A stretch of DNA of 64,000 nt from Pseudomonas sp. TH15 (GCF_016651105.1 NZ_JAEKEL010000001.1:2718001-2782000), one strand, 5' to 3'; counted from the stretch's first letter, positions 1-11,400 are shown. Numbers and translations are program-made. Notes: generated from the sequence alone by a model not told the origin.

Positions 1-1635
1 ACCATCGAGCAGCAACTGGCCTTCTTCGGGTTCGTAGAAGCCCATCACCAGTCGCGCCAGGGTGCTTTTGCCCGAACCACTGCGGCCAATGATGCCGACC
101 CGCTCACCCGGTTTGAGGCTGAAACTGACATTGCTCAGGGCCGGCGCATTCTGGCCGTTGTAGTGAAAAGTCACGCCGCTCACGTCCAGAGCGCCTTGCA
201 GTTGTGTGCGTTCCAGCGGTCGCTGTTTGCCGTCGCGCTCTTGCGGCAGCGACATCAGCGCATCGGTGCTTTTCATGGTCAGTTGCGCTTGCTGGTAACG
301 GGTGATCAGCCCGGCGATCTGCCCCAGCGGCGCGAGTACACGGCTGCCGAGCATGTAACTGGCGACCAGTGCGCCGACACTGAGGTTGCCGGCGATGATG
401 CTGTAAACCCCGGCAACAATCGTCGCCATCCCGGAAAACTGCTGAATGAACAGTGTGCCATTGGTCGCCAGCGCCGACAGATTGCGCGCGTGGCTGTCGA
501 GGCGGGTGAGGGCGCCGTGGGTACTTTCCCATTTGTGCTGACGCTCGCTTTCGGCGCTGCAGGCCTTGAGGGTTTCCAGCCCGCCGAGGGTTTCGATCAG
601 CACCGCCTGACGTTCGGCGCCCAGGCTCAGGCTCTTCTGTACGGTGTCGCGCAGACGCACTTGAATCGCCAGCGCGAAGATGATGGTGATCGGAAACGCC
701 AGCAACGGAATGACCACCAGCCAGCCGCCGAGCAAACCGATCACCACCAGCATCAGTACAACAAAAGGCAAGTCGATCAGGCTGGTCAACGTCACCGCTG
801 TCAGAAACTCACGCAGGCCCTGGAAGTCATGAATGCTCTGCGCGAAACCGCCGATGGTCGCCGGCCGTGCCTTCATCGACATGCCAGTGATGCGTTCAAA
901 CAACGTCGCAGAAAGAATCACATCGGTTTTCTTCCCGGCGGTGTCGAGCAAGTGCGCGCGCACCACCCGCAGCACCAGTTCGAAACCGGTGCCGATGAGC
1001 AGGCCGATCGACAGCACCCACAGGGTCGACGTGGCTTGATTCGGCACCACGCGGTCGTAAGTCTGCATGACGAACAGCGGCACCATCAGGCCCAACAGGT
1101 TGATCAGGAAACTGGCGAGTATCGCGTCGCTGTAGAGCCATTTCGATAGCTTCAAGGTGTCGCGAAACCAGGCATGCACGCGGGGTACCAGCGGCGAACG
1201 GAGGTCTTCGAGTTCATGCCGGGGCCGAGCGAACAGCGCCTGGCCGCTGTAGTGTTCGCTGAGTTCGTCGCGGCTGACCCACTGCTCGCCGCCATCGGCT
1301 TCACTGGGCAGGATCAGCGCTTTGCCGTCATCGCCAAAACGCCGCAACACGGCGGTGCGACCGTCGTTGAGCAATAACAGGATCGGCAGGTTGAGTGGCG
1401 AGATGTTTTTCAGTTCGCGGCGCAAAATCCGCGCCTGCAAACCGGCCCTGGCGGCGGCGCGGGGCAGCAGGTCGAGGCTCAGGCGTTGTTTGTTCAACGG
1501 CAGCCCGGCACTCAGGCTGGCACGACTGACTGTCGCGCCATGGAGTTTGCAGAGGATCAACAGACCGTCGAGTAACGGATCATCGAAGCTCAGCCGCGGA
1601 TCGACCCCGGAGTGGCCGGGTTCCATGCTGGTCAT
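1..1635 (-). CDS. Type I secretion ABC transporter, LapB/MapB-like (C-terminus cut by window edge)
   Basis: Inner-membrane permease-ATPase that powers one-step export of the neighbouring RTX adhesin. The first ~130 residues form a C39-peptidase-like domain without a recognisable Cys-His catalytic pair, as in exporters of the LapB/HlyB class. A transmembrane ABC domain follows (~residues 150-440). The nucleotide-binding domain has Walker A GRSGSGKST at residues ~517-525 (complement of 61-87); the ABC signature and Walker B lie beyond base 1. The ATG at 1635 follows an AGAGG ribosome site; 545 codons are visible of ~720 usual. It is downstream of the TolC-like gene in the same orientation, separated by a REP-containing gap. 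A membrane-fusion gene (LapC type) is expected further left (inference). Confidence 0.92.
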   Translation of the reverse strand, partial: MTSMEPGHSGVDPRLSFDDPLLDGLLILCKLHGATVSRASLSAGLPLNKQRLSLDLLPRAAARAGLQARILRRELKNISPLNLPILLLLNDGRTAVLRRFGDDGKALILPSEADGGEQWVSRDELSEHYSGQALFARPRHELEDLRSPLVPRVHAWFRDTLKLSKWLYSDAILASFLINLLGLMVPLFVMQTYDRVVPNQATSTLWVLSIGLLIGTGFELVLRVVRAHLLDTAGKKTDVILSATLFERITGMSMKARPATIGGFAQSIHDFQGLREFLTAVTLTSLIDLPFVVLMLVVIGLLGGWLVVIPLLAFPITIIFALAIQVRLRDTVQKSLSLGAERQAVLIETLGGLETLKACSAESERQHKWESTHGALTRLDSHARNLSALATNGTLFIQQFSGMATIVAGVYSIIAGNLSVGALVASYMLGSRVLAPLGQIAGLITRYQQAQLTMKSTDALMSLPQERDGKQRPLERTQLQGALDVSGVTFHYNGQNAPALSNVSFSLKPGERVGIIGRSGSGKSTLARLVMGFYEPEEGQLLLDG

Positions 1636-1680
1636 ATTGATCGCCTCTGTTGGACTGGCTCGAGTATCCACACATCACCC

Positions 1681-1848
1681 CTGTAGGAGCTGCCGCAGGC
1701 GGCGATCTTTTGATCGTTCCCACGCGGCGCGTGGGAACGCCTCTAGAGACGCTCTGCGTCCCGTGACGCGGAGCGTCACTGGCTACATTCCGGAGCGTGG
1801 GAACGCTGAAAAACATCAAAAGATCGCAGCCTTCGGCAGCTCCTACAT
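1681..1848. repeat. Composite REP-like inverted repeat
   Basis: The outer arms (GTAGGAGCTGCCGCAGGCGG on the left, its near-complement at 1820-1847) form a REP pair. Between them is a second palindromic block with CACGCGGCGCGTGGGAACGC-type sequence (1719-1808), so one repeat seems nested in another. It lies between the TolC-like and ABC-transporter genes and could affect their relative mRNA levels. Confidence 0.8.
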
Positions 1849-1854
1849 AAAGGG

Positions 1855-3213
1855 TTACTTCAGTTCCGGCAGGCGTGCTTCGTTTTTCACCTCGGTCGCG
1901 GCGATCGCATCCGCTGGCAATACCACCCGTTGTTTGCTCAACAACTGACCCATGTTCGCCAGCACGCGGTACATCGAGTATTCCTCGGTGTAGCGAATTT
2001 CGGTGTAGCGGCGGTTGGCGTTGTAGAGCTCGTTTTCGCTGTCGAGCAAGTCGAGCAGGGTACGTTGGCCGAGGCCGAACTGATCCTGATACGCGGCGCG
2101 TACGCGTTTGGTGGTTTCGGCGTATTCGCGGGCGGTCGGGGTTTGCTTCTTGGCATTGACCATCGCGTTCCAGGCCAGGTGAATGTTTTCGTTGAGCTGA
2201 CGCAGGGCGTTGTTGCGGATGTCCATCGCCTGATTGATCTGGTGCGCGTCGGAGGCCAGTCGGGCCTTGTCGCTGCCGCCACGGAACAGGTTGTAGTTCA
2301 TGATCACGCCGACACGCCATTCGTTGTCGTGGCCTTCGTCGCCCTGCACGTTGTTGTTCGCGCCCACCGCTGCTTCAGCGTCGAAGCGTGGATAAAACGG
2401 CGACTTGGCAACTTCGTACTGGCTCTCGGCCGATTGCACGTCAGCCTGCGCCGATTTCAGATACGGGTTGTTCTCGACCATGCTCTGCTGGGCTTCAGGC
2501 AGGCTCGTGGGCAATTCCCCACGGGTCGACGGTGGCGCTTCCAACTCGTCGGGCATGCGCCCGACCACGCTGTAGAAATTCGACTCGGCATCCGCCAGGT
2601 CGACTTCGGCAGTGTCGAGGTTGTTTTGCGCCAGCGCTTTACGGGCGACCGATTGATCGGAGTCGGCGGTGCTGCCAATGCCGCGCTCGGTGCGCAGGCC
2701 GATCTGATCGTTGACCCGCAAGTGCGCCTGCAAATTGTTCCGGGCCAGTGTCACCAGTTCGCGGCGCTTGAGCACTTCGAGGTAGACCTCAATGGTGCGC
2801 AGCGCCAGATCCTGAGCAGTGCCTTGTGCGTAGTAAGCGCGCGAGTTGGACACGCCCTTGGTGCGCTCGACCTCGTTGGCGGTGTTGAAACCGTCGAAGA
2901 GCATTTGCCGCAGACGCAGCTCGGACTGGGTGTAATTGAGAATGCGCGTGTCGTGATTGCCAAACGCGCGAGTGTTGGTGTTATCGCTGTAGCCGCGACC
3001 GTAAGCGGCGTTCAAGTCGACGGACGGATAGAACCCGCCCTTGGCCACTTTGACTTGTTCATCAGCTGAAAGGCGGGCGTCCACGCGCGAGGCGAGTTCC
3101 GGGTGGGTGGCGATGGTGCTTTGGATCGCCTCGGTGAGGTTCATGGCCTGGGCTTGAGAAGTGCAAGCCATGGCCAGCAAAACCGCGCTGCAGAGGGGGG
3201 TTAGAACGCGCAT
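1855..3213 (-). CDS. TolC-family outer-membrane channel of a type I secretion system (LapE/MapE-like)
   Basis: Outer-membrane, trans-periplasmic exit duct for the type I exporter. The 452-residue product starts with a Sec signal peptide ending in the TSQAQA region near residue 23. Next come two outer-membrane-efflux (OEP) repeats rich in alternating helical and beta segments; motifs such as LRQMLFDGFNT and VIMNYNLFRGG are typical of the family. Length matches the TolC/LapE class. The ATG at 3213 follows a GGGAG ribosome site. It is divergent from the adhesin across a ~530-bp gap and upstream of the ABC transporter, so the three genes form a complete exporter-substrate locus apart from the fusion protein lying off the window. 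Confidence 0.93.
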   Translation of the reverse strand: MRVLTPLCSAVLLAMACTSQAQAMNLTEAIQSTIATHPELASRVDARLSADEQVKVAKGGFYPSVDLNAAYGRGYSDNTNTRAFGNHDTRILNYTQSELRLRQMLFDGFNTANEVERTKGVSNSRAYYAQGTAQDLALRTIEVYLEVLKRRELVTLARNNLQAHLRVNDQIGLRTERGIGSTADSDQSVARKALAQNNLDTAEVDLADAESNFYSVVGRMPDELEAPPSTRGELPTSLPEAQQSMVENNPYLKSAQADVQSAESQYEVAKSPFYPRFDAEAAVGANNNVQGDEGHDNEWRVGVIMNYNLFRGGSDKARLASDAHQINQAMDIRNNALRQLNENIHLAWNAMVNAKKQTPTAREYAETTKRVRAAYQDQFGLGQRTLLDLLDSENELYNANRRYTEIRYTEEYSMYRVLANMGQLLSKQRVVLPADAIAATEVKNEARLPELK

Positions 3214-3745
3214 GGGTGCATCTCCCTGAGTCCTGATGGTGTGTTACTGTCGCCAAATATTTGACGATATTTTTAGCTGTAAGCGTTTCACTCTTGTAAC
3301 AACAGAGCTAAGAACATCCTGAAGCGTAGCTAAGAAAAAATTTTCATAAGGCTTATGCCGAAAAAACTTATGCGCTTTGTAAAAACCGGCACATTGTTCA
3401 GCACGAAAGCCTTTGTTTTAGGTGCTTTAGGGAGCGCAAAAAGGCTTGAGGAAAGTTCCACTCACTTTGCGACATACGGCGAAGTACTGCTGAAGGGGAG
3501 GGACGCGTAGCGGCAAATGAGCGACAGTTTTTTGTCACTCGGGTGATTCACCGCCGTTACGTAGCGTTAGCAGGCAAGCGGTCTTGATCAGGGCTCGGAA
3601 GTGCTTGATAGCACTGAAATTTCCTCATCGGGCGCGACCTGCGAAACGAACTGTCGAGGGTGCGAGCGTCGCCCCGACAACCCGATTGAGCCATGGGCTG
3701 CTTCGCTTACCAGTGCCGACGGTGGTCGGCAGCGGAGGATTTCAC
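3214..3745. promoter_or_regulatory. Divergent promoter region between TolC-like and adhesin genes
   Basis: A non-coding stretch of ~530 bp, clearly AT-richer than its flanks around 3280-3420. It contains a perfect inverted repeat CATAAGGCTTATG at 3345-3357 and a further CTTATG at 3367-3372. The direct repeat AGCTAAGAA occurs at 3306-3314 and 3328-3336, 22 bp apart (about two helical turns). These are candidate binding sites for an unidentified regulator. An open frame continues upstream of the adhesin start here but has no family-like sequence and no ribosome site, so it is treated as untranslated. Confidence 0.5.
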
Positions 3746-5875
3746 ATGGCAACGCTCATCGGTACAGTCATTAAAGTCATTGGCCAGGTTTTCGCCCAGG
3801 CAACCGACGGCACCCGTCGTGCTCTGGTTGAGGGCGACCGCCTGTTTGCCGGCGATCAACTGATCACCGGGGCGGAAGGCGCCGTTGCCGTTCATCTGCA
3901 AAATGGCCAGGAACTGACCCTGGGCCGCGACAGCAGCCTGACCATGACCGGCCAATTGCTCGCCGATCAGGCCGCGCATGTGAATGCGCCGGAGGCGGTG
4001 ACGCCGAGCGAAGCGCAACTGACCGACGTCGAGCAGATCCAGAAAGCCATTGCCGCCGGTGACGACCCGACCAAAACCGCTGAAGCCACCGCCGCCGGCC
4101 CCAACGCACCGGGCGGCGCGCCTGGAGAATTGGGCGGCGGTCACAGTTTTGTCTTGCTGACGGAAGTCGGCGGGCGGGTAGACCCGATCATTGGCTTCCC
4201 GACTGCCGGGTTCGGCGGTATTCCCGAGTTTCCCGAAGAGCGGCACAACGTTGTCGTCGACAACGGCACCCCGGCGCCCATCGTGCCGCCACCGATCAAC
4301 AACATCGTGACCCTCAGCGGCCTGGCCGTGCCTGGCGGTGAGTTGACTCTCAATGAAGCCAATCTGCCTGACGGCTCGGCTGCCAATCCCGGTGCGCTGA
4401 CGCAGAGCGGCAGCTTCACGGTGACGGCGCCGGACGGTTTGAGCAGCCTCAGTGTTGGCGGCATCAACCTGATCAATGCAGGGGTGGCGGTCGGTTTTCC
4501 GCAGTCGATCACCACACAATTGGGCAACACCCTGACCATCACCGGGTACAACCCGGCCACCGGCGTGGTCACTTACAGCTACACCCTCAACGGCAATGAG
4601 GCCCACGCTGCCGGTGATGGCGCGAACAACCTCAGCGAACAGTTCACGGTGATTGCCGGCGACAGCAATGGCGACACCGCGACTGGCACGCTCGACGTCA
4701 ATATCACCGATGACGTGCCCAGAGCAGTGGATGACAGCAACGCTTCGACGGCTTCGGAAACCTCGCTGACGCTGACCGGCAACGTGCTGACCAATGACGT
4801 GCAAGGCGCCGACCGCGTACCGACCGGCCCCGTCACCGCTGGCACTTTTACCGGCACTTACGGCACGCTGGTACTCAACGCCAACGGCACTTACACCTAC
4901 ACGCTGAACACCAACGACGCCGACTTCAAAAACCTCCACGGCGGCGGCAACGGCACAGAGAACTTCACCTACACCATCACCGATTCGGATGGTGACAAAA
5001 GCACCGCAAACCTCGTCTTGCAGATCCACAACAACGATGACCCAGTGATCATCAACGGCTTGAACGTCGAGGGTGGCGAGCTGACGGTTTACGAGAAAAA
5101 CCTCAGCGACGGCAGTGCACCGGATTCTGCGGCGTTGACGCAAAACGGCACGTTCACCATCACGGCACTCGATGGCGTCACAACGCTGACCATTGGTGGT
5201 ATCGCCGTCGTCACCAATGGCGTGGCTGCCGGGTTCCCGCAATCGGTCACCACGCCGCTGGGCAGCACACTGACCATTACCGGTTTCAACGCTGCGACCG
5301 GTGTTGTCAGTTACAGCTACACCCTGGATCACAACGACGCGCACCCGACAGCCAATGGCGCCAACACGCTCAACGAACAGTTCGCGGTGACGGTGGTCGA
5401 TGACAACGGCACCACTGCCAATGCCTCGCTGGACGTGAACATTGTCGATGACCTGCCAAAAGCCGTGGATGACTCGAATGCGGGCACGGCGTCGGAAACC
5501 AATCTGACGTTGACCGGCAACGTTCTGACCAACGATGTGCAGGGCGCAGACCGTGTAGCGACCGGCCCGGTGACTGCGGGTACGTTTACCGGGACCTACG
5601 GGACTTTGGTGCTGAATGCCAATGGCACGTACACCTATACGCTGAATCCGACCGACGCTGATTTCAAAAATTTGCACGGTGGTGGTAATGGGACCGAGAC
5701 CTTCACCTACACCATCACTGACTCCGATGGCGACACCAGCACGGCGAACCTCGTCTTGCAGATCCACAACAACGACGATCCGGTGGTCATCAGCGGCCTC
5801 GATGTGAACGGTGGTGAGCTGACGGTTTACGAAAAAACCTCAGCGACGGCAGTGCGCCGGATTCCGCTGCGTTGA
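3746..5875 (+). CDS. LapA/MapA-type cell-surface adhesin, N-terminal part before a frameshift
   Basis: The ATG at 3746 follows GGAGG with a 7-nt spacer. Residues 1 to ~140 are the retention module that anchors LapA-class adhesins in the TolC pore. It carries a TAAG motif at residues 115-118 (4088-4099), the known type of LapG periplasmic-protease cleavage site, and the typical segment HSFVLLTEVGGRVDPI. Two T1SS-143/VCBS-like repeats follow, and a third begins. At 5832-5837 the repeat unit reads GAAAAAACC where the other copies need one more A (seven), so the frame runs out at 5875. As read, this would be a ~710-residue product without vWA, RTX or secretion signal, and so not exportable. The protein continues in the next frame (5872-11610). 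The LapA/MapA assignment rests on retention module, exporter neighbours and repeats. Confidence 0.88.
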   Translation: MATLIGTVIKVIGQVFAQATDGTRRALVEGDRLFAGDQLITGAEGAVAVHLQNGQELTLGRDSSLTMTGQLLADQAAHVNAPEAVTPSEAQLTDVEQIQKAIAAGDDPTKTAEATAAGPNAPGGAPGELGGGHSFVLLTEVGGRVDPIIGFPTAGFGGIPEFPEERHNVVVDNGTPAPIVPPPINNIVTLSGLAVPGGELTLNEANLPDGSAANPGALTQSGSFTVTAPDGLSSLSVGGINLINAGVAVGFPQSITTQLGNTLTITGYNPATGVVTYSYTLNGNEAHAAGDGANNLSEQFTVIAGDSNGDTATGTLDVNITDDVPRAVDDSNASTASETSLTLTGNVLTNDVQGADRVPTGPVTAGTFTGTYGTLVLNANGTYTYTLNTNDADFKNLHGGGNGTENFTYTITDSDGDKSTANLVLQIHNNDDPVIINGLNVEGGELTVYEKNLSDGSAPDSAALTQNGTFTITALDGVTTLTIGGIAVVTNGVAAGFPQSVTTPLGSTLTITGFNAATGVVSYSYTLDHNDAHPTANGANTLNEQFAVTVVDDNGTTANASLDVNIVDDLPKAVDDSNAGTASETNLTLTGNVLTNDVQGADRVATGPVTAGTFTGTYGTLVLNANGTYTYTLNPTDADFKNLHGGGNGTETFTYTITDSDGDTSTANLVLQIHNNDDPVVISGLDVNGGELTVYEKTSATAVRRIPLR

Positions 5876-8420
5876 CCCAAAACGGCACCTTCACCATTAC
5901 AGCACTCGATGGCGTGACAACGTTAACCGTCGGTGGCATCGCCGTCGTCACCAATGGCGTGGCTGCCGGGTTCCCGCAATCGGTCACCACACCGCTGGGC
6001 AGCACGTTGACCATCACTGGGTTCAACGCCACAACCGGTGTCGTCAGCTACAGCTACACCCTGGTCGACAACGAAGCGCATCCAACCGCCAATGGCGCGA
6101 ATAACCTGCCTGAGCAGTTCGCCGTCACCGTGGTCGATGACAACGGCACAACGGCCAACGCGACTCTCGATGTGAACATCATCGACGACCTGCCAAAAGC
6201 GGTGAATGACAGTAACGTCAGCACCGCCTCGGAAACCAATCTGATCCTCACCGGCAACGTCCTGACCAATGACGTACAAGGCGCCGACCGCGTACCGACT
6301 GGCCCGGTCACCGCAGGGACCTTTACCGGCACCTACGGCACTTTGGTGTTGAATGCCAACGGCACTTACACCTACACCCTCAACACCAACGACGCCGACT
6401 TCAAAAACCTGCACGGTGGTGGCAACGGCACCGAAACCTTCGCCTACACCATCACCGATTCCGATGGCGATACCAGCACTGCGAACCTCGTCTTGCAGAT
6501 CCACAACAACGACGATCCAGTGGTCATCAGCGGCCTCGATGTGAACGGTGGTGAGCTGACGGTTTACGAGAAAAACCTCAGCGATGGCAGTGCCCCGGAC
6601 TCCGCTGCGTTGACCCAAAACGGCACGTTCACCATTACCGCATTGGACGGTGTCACCACGCTGACCATCGGTGGCATCGCCGTCGTCACCAATGGCGTGG
6701 CTGCCGGGTTCCCGCAATCGGTCACCACACCGCTGGGCAGCACACTGACCATCACCGGTTTCAACGCTACTACCGGGGTTGTCAGCTACAGCTACACCCT
6801 GGTCGACAACGAAGCGCATCCAACCGCCAACGGCGCGAACAACCTGCCTGAGCAGTTCGCCGTCACCGTGGTCGATGACAACGGCACCACCGCCAACGCG
6901 ACTCTCGATGTGAACATCATCGACGACCTGCCAAAAGCGGTGAACGACAGCAACACCGGCACCGCATCGGAAACCAATCTGATCCTCACCGGTAACGTCC
7001 TGACCAACGATGTGCAAGGCGCCGACCGCGTTCCCAGCGGCCCCGTCACTGCCGGGACCTTCACCGGCACCTACGGCACCTTGGTGCTGAATGCCAACGG
7101 CACTTATACCTACACCCTCAACACCAGCGACGCCGACTTCAAAAACCTGCACGGCGGTGGCAACGGCACCGAAACCTTCGCCTACACCATCACTGACTCC
7201 GATGGCGACACCAGCACTGCGAACCTCGTCCTGCAGATCCACAACAACGACGATCCAGTGGTCATCAGCGGTCTCGATGTGAACGGTGGTGAGCTGACGG
7301 TTTACGAGAAAAACCTCAGCGACGGCAGTGCACCCGATTCCGCTGCGTTGACCCAAAACGGCACGTTCACCATCACCGCATTGGACGGTGTCACCACGCT
7401 GACCGTCGGTGGCATTGCCGTCGTTACCAACGGCGTGGCCGCAGGCTTCCCGCAATCGGTTACCACTCCGCTGGGCAGCACGTTGACCATCACCGGGTTC
7501 AACGCCACAACTGGCGTTGTCAGCTACAGCTACACCCTGGTCGACAACGAAGCGCATCCATCCGCCAACGGCGCGAACAACTTGCCTGAGCAGTTCGCCG
7601 TCACCGTGGTCGACGACAACGGCACCACCGCCAACGCGACGCTCGATGTGAACATCATCGACGACCTGCCAAAAGCCGTGAACGACAGCAACGTCGGCAC
7701 CGCCTCGGAAACCAATCTGATCCTCACCGGCAATGTCCTGACCAACGACGTACAAGGCGCCGACCGAGTACCGACTGGCCCGGTCACCGCTGGGACCTTC
7801 ACCGGCACCTACGGCACCTTGGTGCTGAATGCCAACGGCACTTACACCTACACGCTGAACACCAACGATACCGATTTCAAAAACCTGCACGGCAATGGCA
7901 ACGGCACCGAAACTTTCACCTACACCATCACCGATTCGGACGGCGATACCAGCACTGCCAATCTGGTGCTGAACATCCACAACAACGACGACCCGGTGAT
8001 CCTCAACGGCCTCGACGTCAATGGTGGTGAACTCACCGTCTACGAGAAAAACCTCAGCGACGGCACTAGCCCCAACCCGACGGCGCTGACCCAAAGCGGC
8101 ACCTTCACCGTCACCGCACTCGATGGCTTGCAAACCCTGACCGTGGGCGGCATTGCCGTCGTCACCAACGGTGTCGCCGCAGGCTTCCCGCAATCGGTTA
8201 CCACGCCGCTGGGCAGCACGCTGACCATCACCGGTTATAACGCCAGCACTGGCGTCGTTAGCTACAGCTACACCCTGGTCGATAACGAAGCGCATCCGAC
8301 CGGTAACGGTGCCAACAGCCTCACTGAGAACTTCAACGTTGTCGCCACCGACGGCGACGGCAGCACCGCGTCCGGGCAGATCAACGTCAATATCATCGAT
8401 GATTTGCCTACCGCCAAAGC
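4309..8420 (+). repeat. Tandem ~738-bp repeats inside the adhesin gene
   Basis: Repeat units open with a G-L-x-V-x-G-G-E-L-T motif near 4315, 5050, 5785, 6523, 7261 and 7999; the later starts are spaced 738 bp (246 codons). Units between ~5040 and ~8000 are very similar at DNA level, the first and last more diverged. Each unit combines a T1SS-143-like half (ELTVYEKNLSDG) and a VCBS-like half (GNVLTNDVQGADR, FTYTITDSDGDTSTANL). Such arrays expand and contract by recombination and are prone to assembly collapse. Confidence 0.9.
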
Positions 8421-11400
8421 CGACACTGGTTCGGTGACGGAGGGCGGCACGGTCAATATCAGCGTGCTCGGCAACGACGTCACCGGTGCCGATGGCGCAG
8501 CGGCGGGCGGTGCGGTGGTGGGCGTGCGCGCCGGCAGCAACACCGCGACGTCGGCGATCGGCGGACTCAACAGCAACATCAACGGCAACTTCGGTTACCT
8601 GACCCTGGATGCTTTGGGCAACGCCGTTTATCACAGCAATCCGAACTCGGTGAGCCCACCGGGTGCGACCGACACGTTCACCTACACCATCCGCGACGGT
8701 GACGGCGACGAAAGCACCACGACCATCACCGTCAACGTCGCCGACAGCAAATTGGTGGCCTCGGTCGACCAGGACGTGACGGTCTACGAAAAAGCCCTCG
8801 ACCTGACCAAGGACGGCCAGGATCTGGCCCCCGGTACGGTCACCGGCAGCGATCCGACCAACACCGGTGAAACCGCCACCGGCACGCTGGTCGGCGCGGT
8901 CACGGGCGGCAGCGGCGCGATCACTTACACCCTCGTCGGCAGCGCCACCGGCACTTACGGGCAGATCCAGCTCAACGCCGACGGCACCTACACCTACACG
9001 CTGACCTCGGCACCGAAAACCACGCCGAATGCTAACGACGGCGCGAACACCCTCAGCGAAAGTTTCACCTACAAAGCCACTGATGCACTGGGCAACAGCA
9101 CCACCAGCACCATCGTCGTCAACATCGTCGACGACGTACCGAAAGCGGTCGCTTCGGATCGTTCGGTGGCCGCCGTGGAGATCGACTCGAACATCCTCAT
9201 CGTCCTCGACATCTCCGGCAGTATGGCCGATGCCTCGGGCGTGCCGGGCCTGTCACGGCTGGATCTGGCCAAACAGGCGATCAGCGCCTTGCTCGACAAA
9301 TACGATGATCTCGGTGATGTGAAAGTACAGTTGGTGACCTTCAGCAGCAGCGCCACCGACCGCACCTCGGTATGGGTCGACGTCGCGACGGCGAAGGCCT
9401 TGCTCGCCGGCCTGAATGCCGGTGGCGGCACCAACTATGACGCCGCGGTGGCGACCATGTACAACGCGTTCAACACCTCGGGCAAACTCACCGGGGCGCA
9501 GAACGTCGGGTACTTCTTCTCCGATGGCAAACCCACCAATGGCCAGGACATCGGCACCAGCGATGAAGCCACGCTCAAAGCGTTCCTTGATGCCAACAAC
9601 ATCAAGAACTACGCGATCGGCCTCGGCAGCGGCGTGAGCAACGCCAACCTGGATCCACTGGCGTATGACGGCATCAGCCACACCAACACCAATGCGGTGG
9701 TGGTCACCGATCTCAACCAGCTCAACTCGGTGTTGTCCGGCACCGTGGAAGGCGCGCCAGTCACCGGTTCGCTGTTGGGCGAGGGCGGTACGTTCGGCGC
9801 CGATGGCGGCTTCATCAAATCCATCGTCGTTGACGGCACCACCTACACCTACGATCCGAAAGCCCTGAGCGGCCAAGGCTCGTTGACCGCGACCGGAGGC
9901 GTCAACCACGGCACCTTCAACACTGTGAACAACACGTTGAGCATCGCCACCAACAACAGCGGCACGCTGGTGATCAACCTCGACACCGGCGACTACACCT
10001 ACACCTCGCAGAAAACCACGGCGGTGGTGATCACCGAGAACATCGGTTTCACCCTCAGCGACAACGACGGCGACCTCGCCAGCTCGACGCTGACGGTGAA
10101 AGTGATCCCCAACGCGCCTCCGGTGGCAGCGGATGACCACGTCATCACCAACGTGCTGTCGAGCAACATCGTCGTGCCAGGCGAACTGCTGCTGGCCAAC
10201 GACACCGATCCAAATGGCGACACGCTCAACGCCTCGCCGACCACCTTCAACACCGGTTGGGCCGCCAAAGGTGCGGACTTCACCGGCACAGGTGCGATCA
10301 CCTTCAATGGTACGGGCAACACTGCAGCCAACCAGAGCCTGGCCGACGTGCGCAATTCGTTCGCCGCCAACACCGCGGCGATGACCGCCATGCTTGTGGT
10401 CAGCGGCTATCTCGGCGCGGTAAACACTGCCAATGCCAACGATGAAGACCTGATTACCGTCAAACTGAAACAGGGCGAAACCCTCAACCTGGATCACAAC
10501 CTGGCGGCCGGGCACATCACCATGGAGTATTCGCTCAATGGCGGCGCGTTCGTCGCCATTGCCGACGGCGGCACCATCACCGCCAGCGCCGATGGTACCT
10601 ACCAGATCCACATCACCAACATTACCAACACCAGCGGCAGCAACCCGACGGCGGCGGAAAATTATCAACTGACCATGACGGTCAACTACGCCGGGGCGCA
10701 CGACATCACCCCGGACTACCACGGCACATACACCGCCAACGACAACCATGGCGGCAGCGACACGGCCAACGTGACCATCACTTATCAGGACGGCCACACT
10801 CTCACCGGGACCTCGGGGGATGACGTGTTGGTGGCCGGTACTGGCGACAACATCCTCAACGGTGGCGACGGCAACGACGTGCTCACCGCAGGCAGTGGCA
10901 ACAACGAACTGCACGGCGGCGCCGGCAACGACTTGCTCTACAGCGGTCCGGGCAATGACCTGCTCGACGGCGGCACCGGCATCGACACCGCCAGCTACGC
11001 CCACGCCACAGCGGGGGTGACGGTCAACCTGAGCCTGCTCGGTGCGCAAAACACCATCGGTGCCGGCACCGACACCCTCACCGGCATCGAAAACCTCGTC
11101 GGCTCGAACTTCAACGACACCCTGACCGGCGACAACAATAACAACGTGATCAACGGAGGATTGGGCAACGACATCCTCAACGGCGGTGGCGGCGATGACT
11201 TGCTGATCGGCGGCATGGGCAACAACACGATGACTGGCGGGCCGGGAGCCGACACCTTCCAGTGGCTCAAGGGCAACAGCGGCCACGACACCATCACCGA
11301 CTTCACCCCCGGCACCGACAAGCTCGACCTGTCGCAACTGCTCCAAGGCGAAAACGGCACCACAGCGTCGCTGGACGACTACCTGCACTTCACCGTCACC

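Noticed and set aside
3707..5767. Long minus-strand open frame across the adhesin (686 codons)
   Set aside because: Shadow of the repetitive, GC-rich plus-strand gene; no domain-like sequence and its composition mirrors the repeats.
5831..5838. Programmed -1 ribosomal frameshift as the explanation for the adhesin break
   Set aside because: The site (GAA AAA ACC) is not a canonical slippery heptamer and other repeat copies read in frame without it. Error or mutation is simpler, though not excluded.
4309..8420. Regular repeats considered as a CRISPR-like array
   Set aside because: The period is 738 bp and fully coding; no short repeats with unique spacers.
5923..8634. Long minus-strand open frame (903 codons) opposite the adhesin repeats
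   Set aside because: Repeats on the coding strand create a repeated antisense frame; no ribosome site or family match.
9253..11388. 711-codon minus-strand frame opposite the vWA/RTX region
   Set aside because: Same reason; the plus strand carries clear vWA and RTX domains.
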